From positions 3,865 to 67,864 of the forward strand of contig DKIJ01000026.1 in the NCBI GenBank assembly GCA_002454195.1: DNA of 64,000 bases, in the 5' to 3' direction. Positions within the stretch are counted from its first letter, which is position 1. Each line of letters opens with the position of its first letter. This DNA is from Flavobacterium sp. UBA6721 (lineage in GTDB: Bacteria; Bacteroidota; Bacteroidia; Flavobacteriales; Flavobacteriaceae). Made by a program: the position numbers and the translations under genes. Below the pieces are notes generated by a model. It was not told where the DNA came from, did not search any database, and saw only the letters and a list, made by a program, of their open reading frames with translations. Positions 1 through 8,976 of the stretch are shown here, piece by piece.

Positions 1-40
1 CCGAACCTAGATTACCTCCTCCTATTATGTGTACTTTCAT
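1..40 (-). CDS. N-terminus of a Rossmann-fold NAD(P)-binding enzyme, possibly pyrroline-5-carboxylate reductase (partial)
   Basis: Only the first 13 codons are in the window. The reverse strand reads MKVHIIGGGNLGS, an N-terminal beta strand followed by the glycine-rich GGGNLG dinucleotide-binding turn. This start resembles ProC (pyrroline-5-carboxylate reductase, last step of proline synthesis), but other Rossmann dehydrogenases start similarly, so no symbol is given. The gene lies 53 bases downstream of mgtE on the same strand and may be cotranscribed with it. Confidence 0.55.
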   Translation of the reverse strand, partial: MKVHIIGGGNLGS

Positions 41-93
41 TTTCTAAAATTTATAAATTCGATATTAAAAAGTGATTTTGGTATTGTAAATAT

Positions 94-1446
94 TTAAAAT
101 CCTAAAATCAATTTTGCAATTGAAAAATAGATTAAGATTCCGCAAATGTCATTACTCGTTGTGATAAATGGTCCTGTTGCGAGAGCAGGGTCAATTCCAA
201 ATTTATCCAGTAATAATGGTACAAATGTACCGATTAAAGATGCAATTATAATTACTGAAATCAAGGCAGTACAAATTACAAATCCAATGATTACAGGTTC
301 GTTTAAAATAAGATAACTTCCAACAAATAATATGAATGCTAATATGGAACCACTTAACAAACTTTGTGAAATTTCTTTTATCAATCTATTAAATAGGGAG
401 CCACTCAAAGTATCATTGGCTAAACCCTGAACGATGATAGCTGAGGATTGTACACCAACATTCCCCGCCATTGCAGCAATTAAGGGTGTAAAAAAGAATA
501 ATTTACCGTGTTCGGCCATAGCGCTTTCAAACAATCCCAGTACCCTTACTGTTATGAATCCTCCTAAAAGTGCTAAAACTAACCAAGGTAATCGTGCTTT
601 AGTCAATTCAAGAATGCTATCATCGGCTTCTACGTCTTGAGAGATACCCGCTGCTAATTGGTAATCTTTATCAGCTTCTTCACGGATTACGTCAATAATA
701 TCATCAATGGTAATTCGACCCACTAATCGACCCATGGCATCAATTACTGGAATAGCCTCCAAATCGTATTTTTGCATGATTCTTGCTACTTCCACATCTT
801 CGGCATCAACACTTACAGAGGTAACGTTTTTGATGTAAATTTCAGAGATTTGTGCTTTTGTGGATGTGGTTAATAAATCTTTGAGTGATAATCGTCCTTT
901 TAATCGATTTTGATCATCAACTACATAAATAGAATGTACTCTAGAAACATTTTCTGCTTGAGCACGCATTTCTTTAACACAGGTTAGTACGTTCCAGTTT
1001 TCATTGACTTTTACTAACTCTTTCCCCATCAAACCCCCTGCGGTATCTTCATCATAGCGCAATAAGTCGATGATGTCTTTAGCGTGTTCTAAGTCTTCTA
1101 ACTCTGAGATTACCTCTTCTTTTTTGGATTGGGAAAGCTCGGCAATGATATCTGCGGCATCATCGGTGTCGAGCTCGTCTAATTCCTCGGCAATTTCTTT
1201 GGCCGAAAGGCGACTCAAGATATTTTCACGCAAATCATCTTCTAATTCTAGAAGAATTTCTGCTGTTTTTTCGGAATCTAGAACTTTAAAAATATAGGTG
1301 GCTTCATCAAAATCAAGCTCGTCTAAAATCTCGGCAATATCAGCATGGTGCATGTCATTCAGTAAGGATTCTAATTCCTTGTCCTGATGATTCGCAATGT
1401 GCTGTTTGAGTTCGAGAATTAAGTCTTTGCTGATTTTAAATTCCAT
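94..1446 (-). CDS. mgtE: Magnesium transporter MgtE
   Basis: Inner-membrane Mg2+ channel/transporter of 450 residues, the usual MgtE length. The order is an acidic helical MgtE N domain (about 1-130, rich in LDELD-type repeats), a CBS pair (about 135-260, with [10 protein letters not shown] and a second repeat ending [13 protein letters not shown]), then a C-terminal membrane domain of about five helices (about 283-450) including the segment with [15 protein letters not shown]. In the family the N and CBS domains sense cytosolic Mg2+ and gate the pore. The start overlaps the end of rsmA by 11 bases, so the two are translationally coupled. Confidence 0.95.
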   Translation of the reverse strand: MEFKISKDLILELKQHIANHQDKELESLLNDMHHADIAEILDELDFDEATYIFKVLDSEKTAEILLELEDDLRENILSRLSAKEIAEELDELDTDDAADIIAELSQSKKEEVISELEDLEHAKDIIDLLRYDEDTAGGLMGKELVKVNENWNVLTCVKEMRAQAENVSRVHSIYVVDDQNRLKGRLSLKDLLTTSTKAQISEIYIKNVTSVSVDAEDVEVARIMQKYDLEAIPVIDAMGRLVGRITIDDIIDVIREEADKDYQLAAGISQDVEADDSILELTKARLPWLVLALLGGFITVRVLGLFESAMAEHGKLFFFTPLIAAMAGNVGVQSSAIIVQGLANDTLSGSLFNRLIKEISQSLLSGSILAFILFVGSYLILNEPVIIGFVICTALISVIIIASLIGTFVPLLLDKFGIDPALATGPFITTSNDICGILIYFSIAKLILGF

Positions 1447-2215
1447 CGGCTTCTATTTTTTGAGTAAGTTCGATAAATTGTGCAACGTCCAATTGCTCCG
1501 GACGGAGGTCAAAGATACTATCTTCTCTTAAATTATCCGATAAATCGAGTGTTTTTAAACTGTTACGTAAAGTTTTGCGTCGTTGTTGAAAAGCGGTTTT
1601 TACCACTGTAAAGAATAATTTTTCGCCACATGGCAAGCTATAATCTTCTTTTCTACGCATTCGCATCACTCCTGATTTTACTTTTGGAGGTGGGTTAAAT
1701 ACGTTTTCATCAACTGTAAAAAGATATTCGGTATCGTAAAAAGCCTGAGCTAATACCGATAAAATTCCGTAAGCCTTGCTGCCTTTTTTTTCACAAATGC
1801 GTTCGGCTACTTCTTTTTGAAACATACCTGAAAATTCAGGAATTTGCGCTTTGAATTCTAATACTCTAAAAACGATTTGGGTAGAAATGTTATAAGGGAA
1901 GTTTCCTATGATAGCAAATGGTTTGTTGCTAAAAACTTCGTTGATATTGTATTTTAGAAAATCCTGAGAAATAATTTTGCCGTGTAATTTTGGATAATGC
2001 GCATTTAAATAATCCACCGATTCCGTATCAATTTCAATTACATAGGTAGTAATGGGTTTGTCCAAAAGGTATTTGGTTAGAACACCCATTCCTGGTCCTA
2101 TTTCCAGTACGTCTTCATATCCTTGTAAACTTAATGTGTCGGCAATAGCTGCAGCGATACTTTCGTCTTTTAAGAAATGTTGTCCAAGGTGTTTTTTTGC
2201 TTTTACTTTATCCAT
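1436..2215 (-). CDS. rsmA: 16S rRNA dimethyladenosine transferase RsmA (KsgA)
   Basis: SAM-dependent enzyme that dimethylates the two adjacent adenosines of 16S rRNA helix 45 late in 30S assembly. The 259 residues match the family. The N-terminus [12 protein letters not shown] motif [12 protein letters not shown] (about 38-48) and the catalytic NFPYNIS motif (about 103-109) are all present, followed by the helical C-terminal domain with [12 protein letters not shown]. It is the first gene of an rsmA-mgtE pair with an 11-base overlap, an arrangement I believe is common in flavobacteria. Confidence 0.96.
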   Translation of the reverse strand: MDKVKAKKHLGQHFLKDESIAAAIADTLSLQGYEDVLEIGPGMGVLTKYLLDKPITTYVIEIDTESVDYLNAHYPKLHGKIISQDFLKYNINEVFSNKPFAIIGNFPYNISTQIVFRVLEFKAQIPEFSGMFQKEVAERICEKKGSKAYGILSVLAQAFYDTEYLFTVDENVFNPPPKVKSGVMRMRRKEDYSLPCGEKLFFTVVKTAFQQRRKTLRNSLKTLDLSDNLREDSIFDLRPEQLDVAQFIELTQKIEADGI

Positions 2216-2224
2216 GATTTTTTT

Positions 2225-2347
2225 GCTTTTGTTTTCAACGAATTAAAATCCGTTGCTACAATATGATTCGTTCCTACGGAACTTTACTAATTTCAAAGAG
2301 CCATCGGCTCGACATATTTTGTAAGGCTGGACTTTAGTCCAGTTATC
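2225..2347. repeat. Intergenic run of three small hairpins
   Basis: The gap between rsmA and the DUF4286 gene holds three short palindromes in a row: GTTCC-tac-GGAAC at 2270-2282, GAGCC-atc-GGCTC at 2298-2310, and CTGGACT-tt-AGTCCAG at 2327-2342. They are preceded by a CCGTTGCTACAATATG-type segment near 2251. The set resembles mobile or dispersed flavobacterial intergenic repeats. None has a terminator T-tract. Confidence 0.5.
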
Positions 2348-2348
2348 T

Positions 2349-2660
2349 CTAATGTTCCGAAATCACTTGTAATTCCGTACGGAAAGTAAGCATTTTTTCT
2401 CCAAAAAGCTTTTGACCTTCTGCTTGAAATACAGCCTCATTTTCCTGATAGAATTTTTCTAAGGTTACTAAACTATCGGTTGTAAATTGAGCTGAGTAAG
2501 TCACTCCGCCCATTTCTTCTTCTACTAAAACACGAACTAATTTGGCATTTGTAAATTTTCCGGTTGCTAACATTTCAGGGATGTGTTTGTGTTGCATCCA
2601 AATCATCCATTGGTCGTGAACACTTTCGTGAATATTTGTAGTAACGTTGTATATAATCAT
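2349..2660 (-). CDS. DUF4286 family protein
   Basis: A 103-residue soluble protein. The start MIIYNVTTNIHESVHDQW, the middle HIPEMLATGKF and the acidic VEEEMGGVTYSAQF segment are typical of the DUF4286 family of Bacteroidota, a small alpha/beta fold related to dimeric ferredoxin-like (ABM-type) proteins. No catalytic residues are evident and the function is unknown. It stands alone between the TPR gene and the rsmA-side repeats. The start is the first ATG and fits the family. Confidence 0.8.
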   Translation of the reverse strand: MIIYNVTTNIHESVHDQWMIWMQHKHIPEMLATGKFTNAKLVRVLVEEEMGGVTYSAQFTTDSLVTLEKFYQENEAVFQAEGQKLFGEKMLTFRTELQVISEH

Positions 2661-2709
2661 TTGTTTGTTTATTTGGTTAACCGAATCAACGACTAACCGA
2701 TTAACATTT

Positions 2710-4518
2710 TTATAAATTTTTGTCTCCTCTTAACTCTCTAAATCGCTTTCGGGCTTCTACAAAGTAGATACTGTCCTGATGATTAAAGATAATCTTTTCA
2801 AACAGCGACTTGGCTTTTTCAGCATCGTTTATTTTTTTACTGTAAATTTCTCCCGAAAAAAAGAGCGCTTCGTCTATATAAATTCCATCGCTATGATGGT
2901 CTATAATCGCTTGATATTGGCTTAAAGCCAAGTTGTATTCGCCGGTTTTTTCATAAAGTTGGCCCAGTCGTAATTGGGTTACAGCTTCGATTTGCTTCGC
3001 CTGTTCGGGCATAGCCCTCGAGTCTTGCCCTTTGAAATTTTTTAAAATCAATTGAAACTGTGTAATGGCTTCTTGATTTCTGTTTTGATAGATTAAATAA
3101 TCGCCTTTGGCAAATTCCTTTAAGGCTGTTTGTGTCGAATCGGCAACGGTGTTGTCATTAATCAATAAGAAATATTCCAGCGCATCATTGGCAATTAACT
3201 GCGTATTTGCGGCTTTCAATTCTTTAAATTGTTTTAATGCCCAAGGAAAATCACCTTTAAAATAGCTGGTTTTAGCGGCTTTTAAACTGGCCTCATGCGC
3301 TACTGCATCGTTTTTTAAATCGTTTTCAATTTGCGAATAATACAATAAAGCCTGATTGAATTTTTCTTCGAAAAGGAAAATGTCGGCCAATTTCATTTTA
3401 GCTTGTGCTACTTCGTACTTGTTTAATTGCAATTCCAAAGCTCTTTTGATGATGTCCTTTCCTTGCTCTGGTTTCTTTAAATTAAAGGTTACAAAGTTGG
3501 CCTGAACGAGCTGCAAAGATAGGGTAAAAGGGCTTATTTCAAATTCTTTGAGTAGGGCTTCTATTTCGGTGTTAATAGTCGCGTATTCTTTTTCAGTAGC
3601 TTTTTTGATTTTTAAGTTAATTAAATAACTATGGGCTTGAACTAGTAAATCTAAATCTTTGGTGTTTAAAATAACAAAATCTAAAATCTCTTTGGCTACT
3701 TCTTGGTCTTCTTCCTCAATGGCTAAATTGGCTAGATTTAATATCGACGAGAGGGATTCGGGATTGCGTTTGTAAATGGCTTTTTCTTGAATAAAGGCTT
3801 TTCCAAATTCTTTTTGTTGTACATAAAACCAACTTAAATAGCGATTCCAAAACAAATCCTGATTCTTTTGAACTTTTAGGATTAAAGCTTTTCTAAGAGC
3901 GTCACTAAAGGAATTATCAGCTTCTTCGGTTATAAATCGTGAAAATTGATTTTGAATTACAATTGAATTTTGAGGATTTGTATAGGCTTCTTCTAAAAAT
4001 GTAGTAATCATTTTGTCAAAATCACCCAGTTGACCATAGAGCAATCCTTGTTGGTAATTAAAATTAAAATTAGGTTGGATTTCAGTAGCTGTTTGGTAGG
4101 CTTTTAAGGCGTATTCTAATTGTACTTTTTTTTCAAAAGCATTGGCTATGCCGTACACTTCATTGGGGTTTTTACGTATCCGATCAATTGCTTGTTCGTA
4201 ATAGATTTTGGCTTTTTCGTCGTTTTTTTGTAATTGAAAGTTATAACCTAATTCGACTAAAAGGCTAGTTAAGTTGTATTTAGTAAATCGGTTTTGGATG
4301 GCTTTTTCAGCGATGTCAAATTGTTTTAATTGCTGATAACAATCAATTGTTCTTAGAAAATATTGATTGTTTTGAGGAATATTAGCAAGTAATTCTTCAA
4401 AACTTACTTTGGCTTTTTCAAAATCTCCTTTGTCGTAATAATACTGTGCTAATTGTTCGTTTTGACCAATAGCAAACAGCGAGAATAACAAAGTGATATA
4501 AAGAAAGAGCTTTTTCAT
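2710..4518 (-). CDS. Secreted/periplasmic tetratricopeptide-repeat protein
   Basis: A 602-residue protein with a Sec signal peptide (MKKLFLYITLLFSLFAIGQ, cleavage after about residue 19). The rest is helical hairpins of TPR type, e.g. LAQYYYDKGDFEKAKVSFEELL near the start, and QLRLGQLYEKTGEYNLALSQ and LFFSGEIYSKKINDAEKAKSLF near the C-terminus. It has no membrane segment beyond the signal, no lipobox and no enzyme motif. TPR proteins of this layout act as envelope scaffolds in Bacteroidota; the partner is unknown. It lies upstream of serS on the same strand, but a long inverted repeat separates them. Confidence 0.85.
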   Translation of the reverse strand: MKKLFLYITLLFSLFAIGQNEQLAQYYYDKGDFEKAKVSFEELLANIPQNNQYFLRTIDCYQQLKQFDIAEKAIQNRFTKYNLTSLLVELGYNFQLQKNDEKAKIYYEQAIDRIRKNPNEVYGIANAFEKKVQLEYALKAYQTATEIQPNFNFNYQQGLLYGQLGDFDKMITTFLEEAYTNPQNSIVIQNQFSRFITEEADNSFSDALRKALILKVQKNQDLFWNRYLSWFYVQQKEFGKAFIQEKAIYKRNPESLSSILNLANLAIEEEDQEVAKEILDFVILNTKDLDLLVQAHSYLINLKIKKATEKEYATINTEIEALLKEFEISPFTLSLQLVQANFVTFNLKKPEQGKDIIKRALELQLNKYEVAQAKMKLADIFLFEEKFNQALLYYSQIENDLKNDAVAHEASLKAAKTSYFKGDFPWALKQFKELKAANTQLIANDALEYFLLINDNTVADSTQTALKEFAKGDYLIYQNRNQEAITQFQLILKNFKGQDSRAMPEQAKQIEAVTQLRLGQLYEKTGEYNLALSQYQAIIDHHSDGIYIDEALFFSGEIYSKKINDAEKAKSLFEKIIFNHQDSIYFVEARKRFRELRGDKNL

Positions 4519-4566
4519 AACCAGATAAGGTTTGAAATTAAATTTGAAAAATTTCTTTTTTCTTTA

Positions 4567-4622
4567 AACCATTAAGAAATTAAGACTATATAAGCTTAAT
4601 GGTTCTTAATTTCTTAATGGTT
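4567..4622. repeat. 18-bp perfect inverted repeat, AT-rich dispersed type
   Basis: AACCATTAAGAAATTAAG at 4567-4584 is exactly complementary to 4605-4622, with a 20-base spacer that ends in a further CTTAATGGTT copy. It lies between the TPR gene start and the serS end on the minus strand and could fold in either transcript. The sequence resembles a repeat class I recall between flavobacterial genes. Confidence 0.6.
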
Positions 4623-4628
4623 ATTAAG

Positions 4629-4656
4629 AATTAATTCTGTTCAAACAGAATTAATT
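4629..4656 (-). terminator. Hairpin overlapping the serS stop codon
   Basis: AATTAATTCTGT (4629-4640) pairs perfectly with 4645-4656 across a 4-base loop. The serS stop codon (4651-4653) lies inside the stem. There is no clean T-tract after it on the minus strand, so its role as a terminator is an inference; it could equally stabilise the mRNA 3' end. Confidence 0.45.
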
Positions 4657-5922
4657 GATGATATCAAATCCGCAGTAAGGACGTAAAACCTCTGGGATTA
4701 CAATTCCTTCTGGAGTTTGGTAATTTTCAATAATACCGGCTAATACACGTGGTAAAGCCAATGAGCTTCCATTGAGGGTGTGTGCCAATTGGTTTTTTCC
4801 GTCTTTGTCTTTAAAACGCAATTTCAAACGATTAGCTTGGAATGTTTCAAAGTTAGAAACGGATGAAATTTCTAACCAACGGTCTTGAGCGGTTGAGAAT
4901 ACTTCGAAATCATAAGTTAAGGCTGAGGTGAATCCCATGTCGCCACCACAAAGACGTAAAATACGGTAAGGTAATTTCAATTCGTCCAAAATTGCTTTTA
5001 CATGCTCTACCATTCCGTCTAAAGCTTCGTATGATTTCTCAGGGTGCTCAATACGTACAATTTCGACCTTGTCAAATTGGTGTAAACGGTTTAATCCTCT
5101 TACGTGTGCTCCGTAAGAACCTGCTTCACGACGGAAACATGGTGTGTAAGCCGTTGTTAAGATTGGTAATTCGCTTTCGTTTAAAATCACATCTCTGAAC
5201 AAGTTAGTTACCGGTACTTCAGCCGTAGGGATTAAATATAAATTGTCAACGCCTGCATGATACATTTGTCCTTCTTTGTCAGGTAATTGACCCGTTCCGT
5301 AACCTGAAGCTTCGTTTACTAAGTGAGGTACTTGCACTTCGTTATAACCTGCAGCAGTATTTTTGTCTAAGAAATAATTGATTAAGGCACGTTGTAAACG
5401 AGCACCTTTTCCTTTGTAAACTGGGAATCCAGCTCCAGTGATTTTATTTCCTAATTCGAAATCAATGATGTCGTATTTTTTAACTAATTCCCAGTGTGGT
5501 TGTGCTCCTTCGTGTAAAACTGGGATTTCACCTGCTTGAAACACATTTAGGTTGTCATCGGCTGATTTTCCTTCAGGAACAATGTTAGCTGGTAAATTAG
5601 GTAATGTGTATAGTTTTTCGGTTAGTTCAGCGGCAATTGCATCAGCAGTTTTAGCAAGTGCTTTGCTTTTTTCTTTGTTACTAACCGTTTTTTCTTTCAA
5701 GATAGTCGCTTTAGCTTTTTCTCCCGCTTTCATTAGCTCTCCTATGTCTTTGGACAATTTATTAGATTCAGCTAGGATGTTGTCTAATTCTACTTGCGTA
5801 GCACGACGACGCTCATCAAGTTCTACTACTTCTTCCACCACTGTTTTGGCGTCCAGATTTCTTTTGGCCAAAGCTTGGATTACTTTTTCTTGATTCTCTC
5901 TAATAAATGCAATTTGTAACAT
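4651..5922 (-). CDS. serS: Serine--tRNA ligase
   Basis: Class II aminoacyl-tRNA synthetase that charges tRNA-Ser (and tRNA-Sec where present). The 423 residues comprise an N-terminal antiparallel coiled-coil arm (about 1-110) and a catalytic domain with motif 2 (TPCFRREAGSYG) and motif 3 (NGSSLALPRVLAGIIENYQ). The start is placed at the ATG at 5922 (MLQIAFIRENQ), the family N-terminus. The longer frame to 5964 is excluded because it begins inside a -7 promoter box at 5962-5969. Confidence 0.96.
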   Translation of the reverse strand: MLQIAFIRENQEKVIQALAKRNLDAKTVVEEVVELDERRRATQVELDNILAESNKLSKDIGELMKAGEKAKATILKEKTVSNKEKSKALAKTADAIAAELTEKLYTLPNLPANIVPEGKSADDNLNVFQAGEIPVLHEGAQPHWELVKKYDIIDFELGNKITGAGFPVYKGKGARLQRALINYFLDKNTAAGYNEVQVPHLVNEASGYGTGQLPDKEGQMYHAGVDNLYLIPTAEVPVTNLFRDVILNESELPILTTAYTPCFRREAGSYGAHVRGLNRLHQFDKVEIVRIEHPEKSYEALDGMVEHVKAILDELKLPYRILRLCGGDMGFTSALTYDFEVFSTAQDRWLEISSVSNFETFQANRLKLRFKDKDGKNQLAHTLNGSSLALPRVLAGIIENYQTPEGIVIPEVLRPYCGFDIIN

Positions 5923-5961
5923 AGTTGAATTTTTATAACTATAAATTTTTAATAACGGTAG

Positions 5962-5969
5962 CAAATTTA
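5962..5969 (-). promoter_or_regulatory. serS promoter, -7 box
   Basis: The minus strand reads TAAATTTG, a full match to the Bacteroidota -7 consensus TAnnTTTG. Transcription would begin a few bases downstream, leaving a leader of roughly 35 bases before the serS ATG at 5922. No convincing -33 TTG at the ideal distance was found. Confidence 0.6.
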
Positions 5970-6016
5970 AGGAAATGTTTGAGATTTATGAGACAAAGTT
6001 TTGAGGAAAAAACTAT

Positions 6017-6056
6017 TTCGCAAAGTCGTGCAAAGTTTTCACGGAGATTCGCAAAG
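6017..6056. repeat. CGCAAAG-type intergenic repeat (three half-copies)
   Basis: Three near-identical units, TTCGCAAAG (6017-6025), GTGCAAAG (6028-6035) and TTCGCAAAG (6048-6056), lie between the broken histidine kinase and serS. The same words recur at about 16605-16714 and 47485-47570 and, as CGCAAATT, at 13944-13988. Confidence 0.5.
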
Positions 6057-6114
6057 TTTAATTTAAAAATAGTTGGGTTGCTTTGTGTAATAAAAGCTAT
6101 TTGAAAGTCAGGAA

Positions 6115-7505
6115 TTAAAGATTGTCGGGAATTGTAAATTTGAAAATGCTTCCTTTAGCTATTTCGCTTTCCACCCAAATTTTCCCACCATGTTTTTCAA
6201 CAAAATCTTTGCAAAGCATCAATCCTAAACCGGTACCGGATTCATTATTAGTTCCCGAAGTTGTTTTTCTTTTATTGATGGCAAATAAACTGGTGATTTT
6301 TTCCGGAGCAATTCCTATTCCGCTGTCTTTTACTGAAAAGATAACCTGATGGCTTTCTCTTTTCATTGAAAGGGTAATTTCACCATTATTTTCAGTGAAT
6401 TTTATAGCATTAGAAATTAAGTTTCTAAAAATGGTTTCCAGCATATTGCTATCGGCAGTTACAAATTGATTTTTCTCAATTTCTGAATGGATCGAAATGT
6501 TTTTGTTTTTGGCAATATTAGTTAACAAGTGTACTGTTTTGCAGACAATAGCACTTAAATCTGTTTTTTTAGGATTGAATGTTAGACTGCCTGTTTGTGA
6601 TTGAGCCCAGCTAAGTAAATTTTCCAAGAGGGAAAAAGTATTTTTAGAAGATTGATGAATGAGTTCAATAAATTCATTCGCTTCTTCATTGTTCAAATCA
6701 TTGTCTTTTTCGAGCAAAAGTTCTGATAATCCTATAATACCATTAAAAGGACCTTTCAAATCATGGGCAATAATGGAGAAAAATGGTTTTTATCCTCTAA
6801 AAGTTTTTTTACCTGAATTTCTTTTTCTTCTTGTAATAAAAGTAAATAACCTACTCCACTGATGGTCATCATTAGAAATATAATCAAAAACATTGTTCTT
6901 TGAGTAGTTTCGACAGAGTAGAGGCTGGTTGAAGTGTTAAACAAAGGATATATCATTCTAAAAGCTAAAGCTGATAGTAAAATGATATAGTTAAGTCCAA
7001 GGATTTTTCTAAATAAACTGCCATTTATTTCTGTTAAAAAAAGTAAAGTTGGAACCAAAAGAAGCAAAAAAATGTTCAAAGAGGCCAATGATACACGGAT
7101 ATTGTTTGGGGCTTGTAAGCCAACGGCAATGTAGAAACTTAAAAGTGTAAAAATAAAAAGGATGGATTGTCTTTGAAAGGTTCTTTTGGTGCTGCTTTTT
7201 ACAATCATCAACATAGCAACAGATTCCAGAAAATAGCCTGAAAAAACCAAGGTATTCGTTATGATAAATTTAATGGAATCATAAGAAACAGTATCTGTTC
7301 GCAGGAAAAATGCCAACCAGGCAAAGGATAATAAAATCTTAGAAAAACCAAAGACTAATAATTGTTTTTGCGATTCTTTACTAAAAATGGTATAGCGAAA
7401 AGTAAAAACGAGAATCGCCAGAGTGAAGCTTCCCCAAAACAGAATCCCCATTGTATTACGAATATCTAATGAAAATAATTTCGAAAATTGCTGTAGGATT
7501 TCCAT
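6115..7505 (-). pseudogene. Sensor histidine kinase interrupted by one frameshift
   Basis: Two abutting frames form one kinase. The upstream frame (6756-7505) has about seven membrane helices, then a linker ending LLEDKNHF. The downstream frame (6115-6759) continues as HisKA plus HATPase_c: N box NLISNAIKFTEN, G1 DSGIGIAPEK, G2 GTGLGLMLCKDFVEKHGG. The phospho-acceptor region FFSIIAHDLKGP (His in AHDLK) can be read only by changing frame at the A-run 6779-6783; one extra base there restores a continuous protein of about 463 residues. No response regulator is adjacent. It could be a true pseudogene, a sequencing or assembly error in a homopolymer, or a phase-variable tract. Confidence 0.85.
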
Positions 7506-7625
7506 AAACTAGTTGTCGTAATTTTTAGAATGACTTAATGCGAATAATACTTACAAAAGTAAAATTATTTTGAAAGTTTTCTAAAAAATGAGTAACTAAT
7601 TTTGGTGATTTTAAGGTGAATTTTA

Positions 7626-8165
7626 CTAATTTCTTTTGATTTCTCGTTCCAAATAATCCTCCAGAAGTTCAAAAATGGCATCAACAGGAAGGATTTGAGT
7701 GTCAGGATGATTTTTTAAGAAAGCGGCATTTAATTCGACAAGGTTTTCATCTATTTCAAAGAAAATGTTGCTGTTTATGGCATCGCGGATTGGATTGACG
7801 CCTTCTAATTTTCCTTTTAAGAATTTGCCCAATTTTACGCTGCTCATTAAACGCGTTTTACGGCATTGTTCTTTGAAAAATTCCAAATGTTTTGGAGCAC
7901 CGATAATTTCTAAACCTTCTTCGATTAATTCGTTGAGTTCTTTGTTCCAACCTGAATTGTACACAAACTGAGCAAAATTCCCCTGAGTAATTTGTGCGGT
8001 ATAAAAATCCAGATAATAACTCATTAAGGCGTCGGTGTGAATGTCTTCATCGTCTATTTTTTCTTCACGCATCAGGTTTACAATCGAAATGTTAGAGTTG
8101 ATTACATCTTGAGGATTTTCGCTGTTGGCTGCGCTTTCTGAGATTAAGATACTTCCGAATTCCAT
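7626..8165 (-). CDS. DMP19 (DUF4375) family protein
   Basis: A 179-residue soluble protein. The core LMSYYLDFYTAQITQGNFAQ followed by FVYNSGW is the signature of the DMP19/DUF4375 domain. Family members have been described as DNA-mimic or immunity-type proteins, but most are uncharacterised, so no function is assigned. The start is placed at the ATG at 8165 (MEFGSILIS). The frame extends to a TTG at 8192, but that lies within a -7-like box on the same strand. The protein is acidic (many Asp/Glu), consistent with the family. Confidence 0.75.
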   Translation of the reverse strand: MEFGSILISESAANSENPQDVINSNISIVNLMREEKIDDEDIHTDALMSYYLDFYTAQITQGNFAQFVYNSGWNKELNELIEEGLEIIGAPKHLEFFKEQCRKTRLMSSVKLGKFLKGKLEGVNPIRDAINSNIFFEIDENLVELNAAFLKNHPDTQILPVDAIFELLEDYLEREIKRN

Positions 8166-8189
8166 GAGTTTGCTTTTATAAATGGACTG

Positions 8190-8197
8190 CAAATTTC
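8190..8197 (-). promoter_or_regulatory. -7-like box of the DMP19 gene
   Basis: The minus strand reads GAAATTTG, one mismatch from TAnnTTTG. It lies 24 bases before the chosen ATG at 8165, giving a leader of about 20 bases. Confidence 0.4.
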
Positions 8198-8207
8198 GGT
8201 TTTTTTT

Positions 8208-8323
8208 ACCACCGATTACACGGATTATTACTGAATTTTTTTAGCTGCTATATTGTTTAACCGCAAATTACGCAGATTAACACAAATTTTCGAGTAAGTC
8301 ATTGCGAGGTACGAAGCAATCGC
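8208..8323. repeat. Cluster of dispersed intergenic repeats
   Basis: This gap holds an ACCACCGATTACACGGATTA-type segment (about 8208-8227), an ACCGCAAATTACGCAGATTA segment (about 8260-8280), and GTCATTGCGAGG with GAAGCAAT at 8298-8320. The last is an imperfect palindromic word (ATTGC..GCAAT) that resembles a widely dispersed repeat in bacterial genomes. No coding frame is apparent here. Confidence 0.5.
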
Positions 8324-8388
8324 ATAAAGAGAGTAACTAGAAATATTGTATCAATTGCTCAAATGATGAAAACCCTAGCTTAACATTT

Positions 8389-8964
8389 CTATTGAATCTC
8401 TTTTAATTCCAAAGGAAAGATGTTTTCCACTTTTACAACGAGATTATTTTCAGAATTTCTTTGAACTCTATACTGTATTAAGCTTTCATATTTTTTATTT
8501 TTAACCATCGGAACTGAAATAGTGTCAAGTGCTTTGTCAATAAGATCCTTCTTTTTACTATAATTTGGATCTAATTTTAGCATTTCTATTAAGCCTAGTC
8601 CTGAAAGAAATTCCGGTTCAACTTCTGAAATCGACAATTTTGCTTCACAACCACAACTTTTTAATTCAGAATCTTTATTTGAAGTCATTATCTCTGTTAT
8701 TTTTATATTTTCAGAATTAATTACATTATCAGGATAGAACGATAAGGGATTGCCTCCTAATACATCTCCAATGTTTTTCTTGTTTTCTTTAATGATTTCA
8801 TAAATAGTCTTGAAAACATCAGATTCATCACATTTGGGAGTGTTATCTTGACTTATGAATTTAGATATTGACGAAATAATAGAACTAGATTCATCCCCTT
8901 TTGAAGTTTTGTTTTGACAAGAAATTGTAACTACAAATAGTAATAATAATAAAGTTTTTTTCAT
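8389..8964 (-). CDS. Hypothetical lipoprotein
   Basis: A 191-residue protein with a lipoprotein signal (MKKTLLLLLFVVTISC; lipid-attached Cys about 16). The mature part is hydrophilic, with two Cys-containing segments (PKCDESD and KSCGCEA) and no recognised domain. It is the last gene of a minus-strand run starting at 11352. The spacing to the next gene upstream (12 bases) suggests a common transcript. It has no family I recognise. Confidence 0.65.
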   Translation of the reverse strand: MKKTLLLLLFVVTISCQNKTSKGDESSSIISSISKFISQDNTPKCDESDVFKTIYEIIKENKKNIGDVLGGNPLSFYPDNVINSENIKITEIMTSNKDSELKSCGCEAKLSISEVEPEFLSGLGLIEMLKLDPNYSKKKDLIDKALDTISVPMVKNKKYESLIQYRVQRNSENNLVVKVENIFPLELKEIQ

Positions 8965-8976
8965 AATATCGTATTT

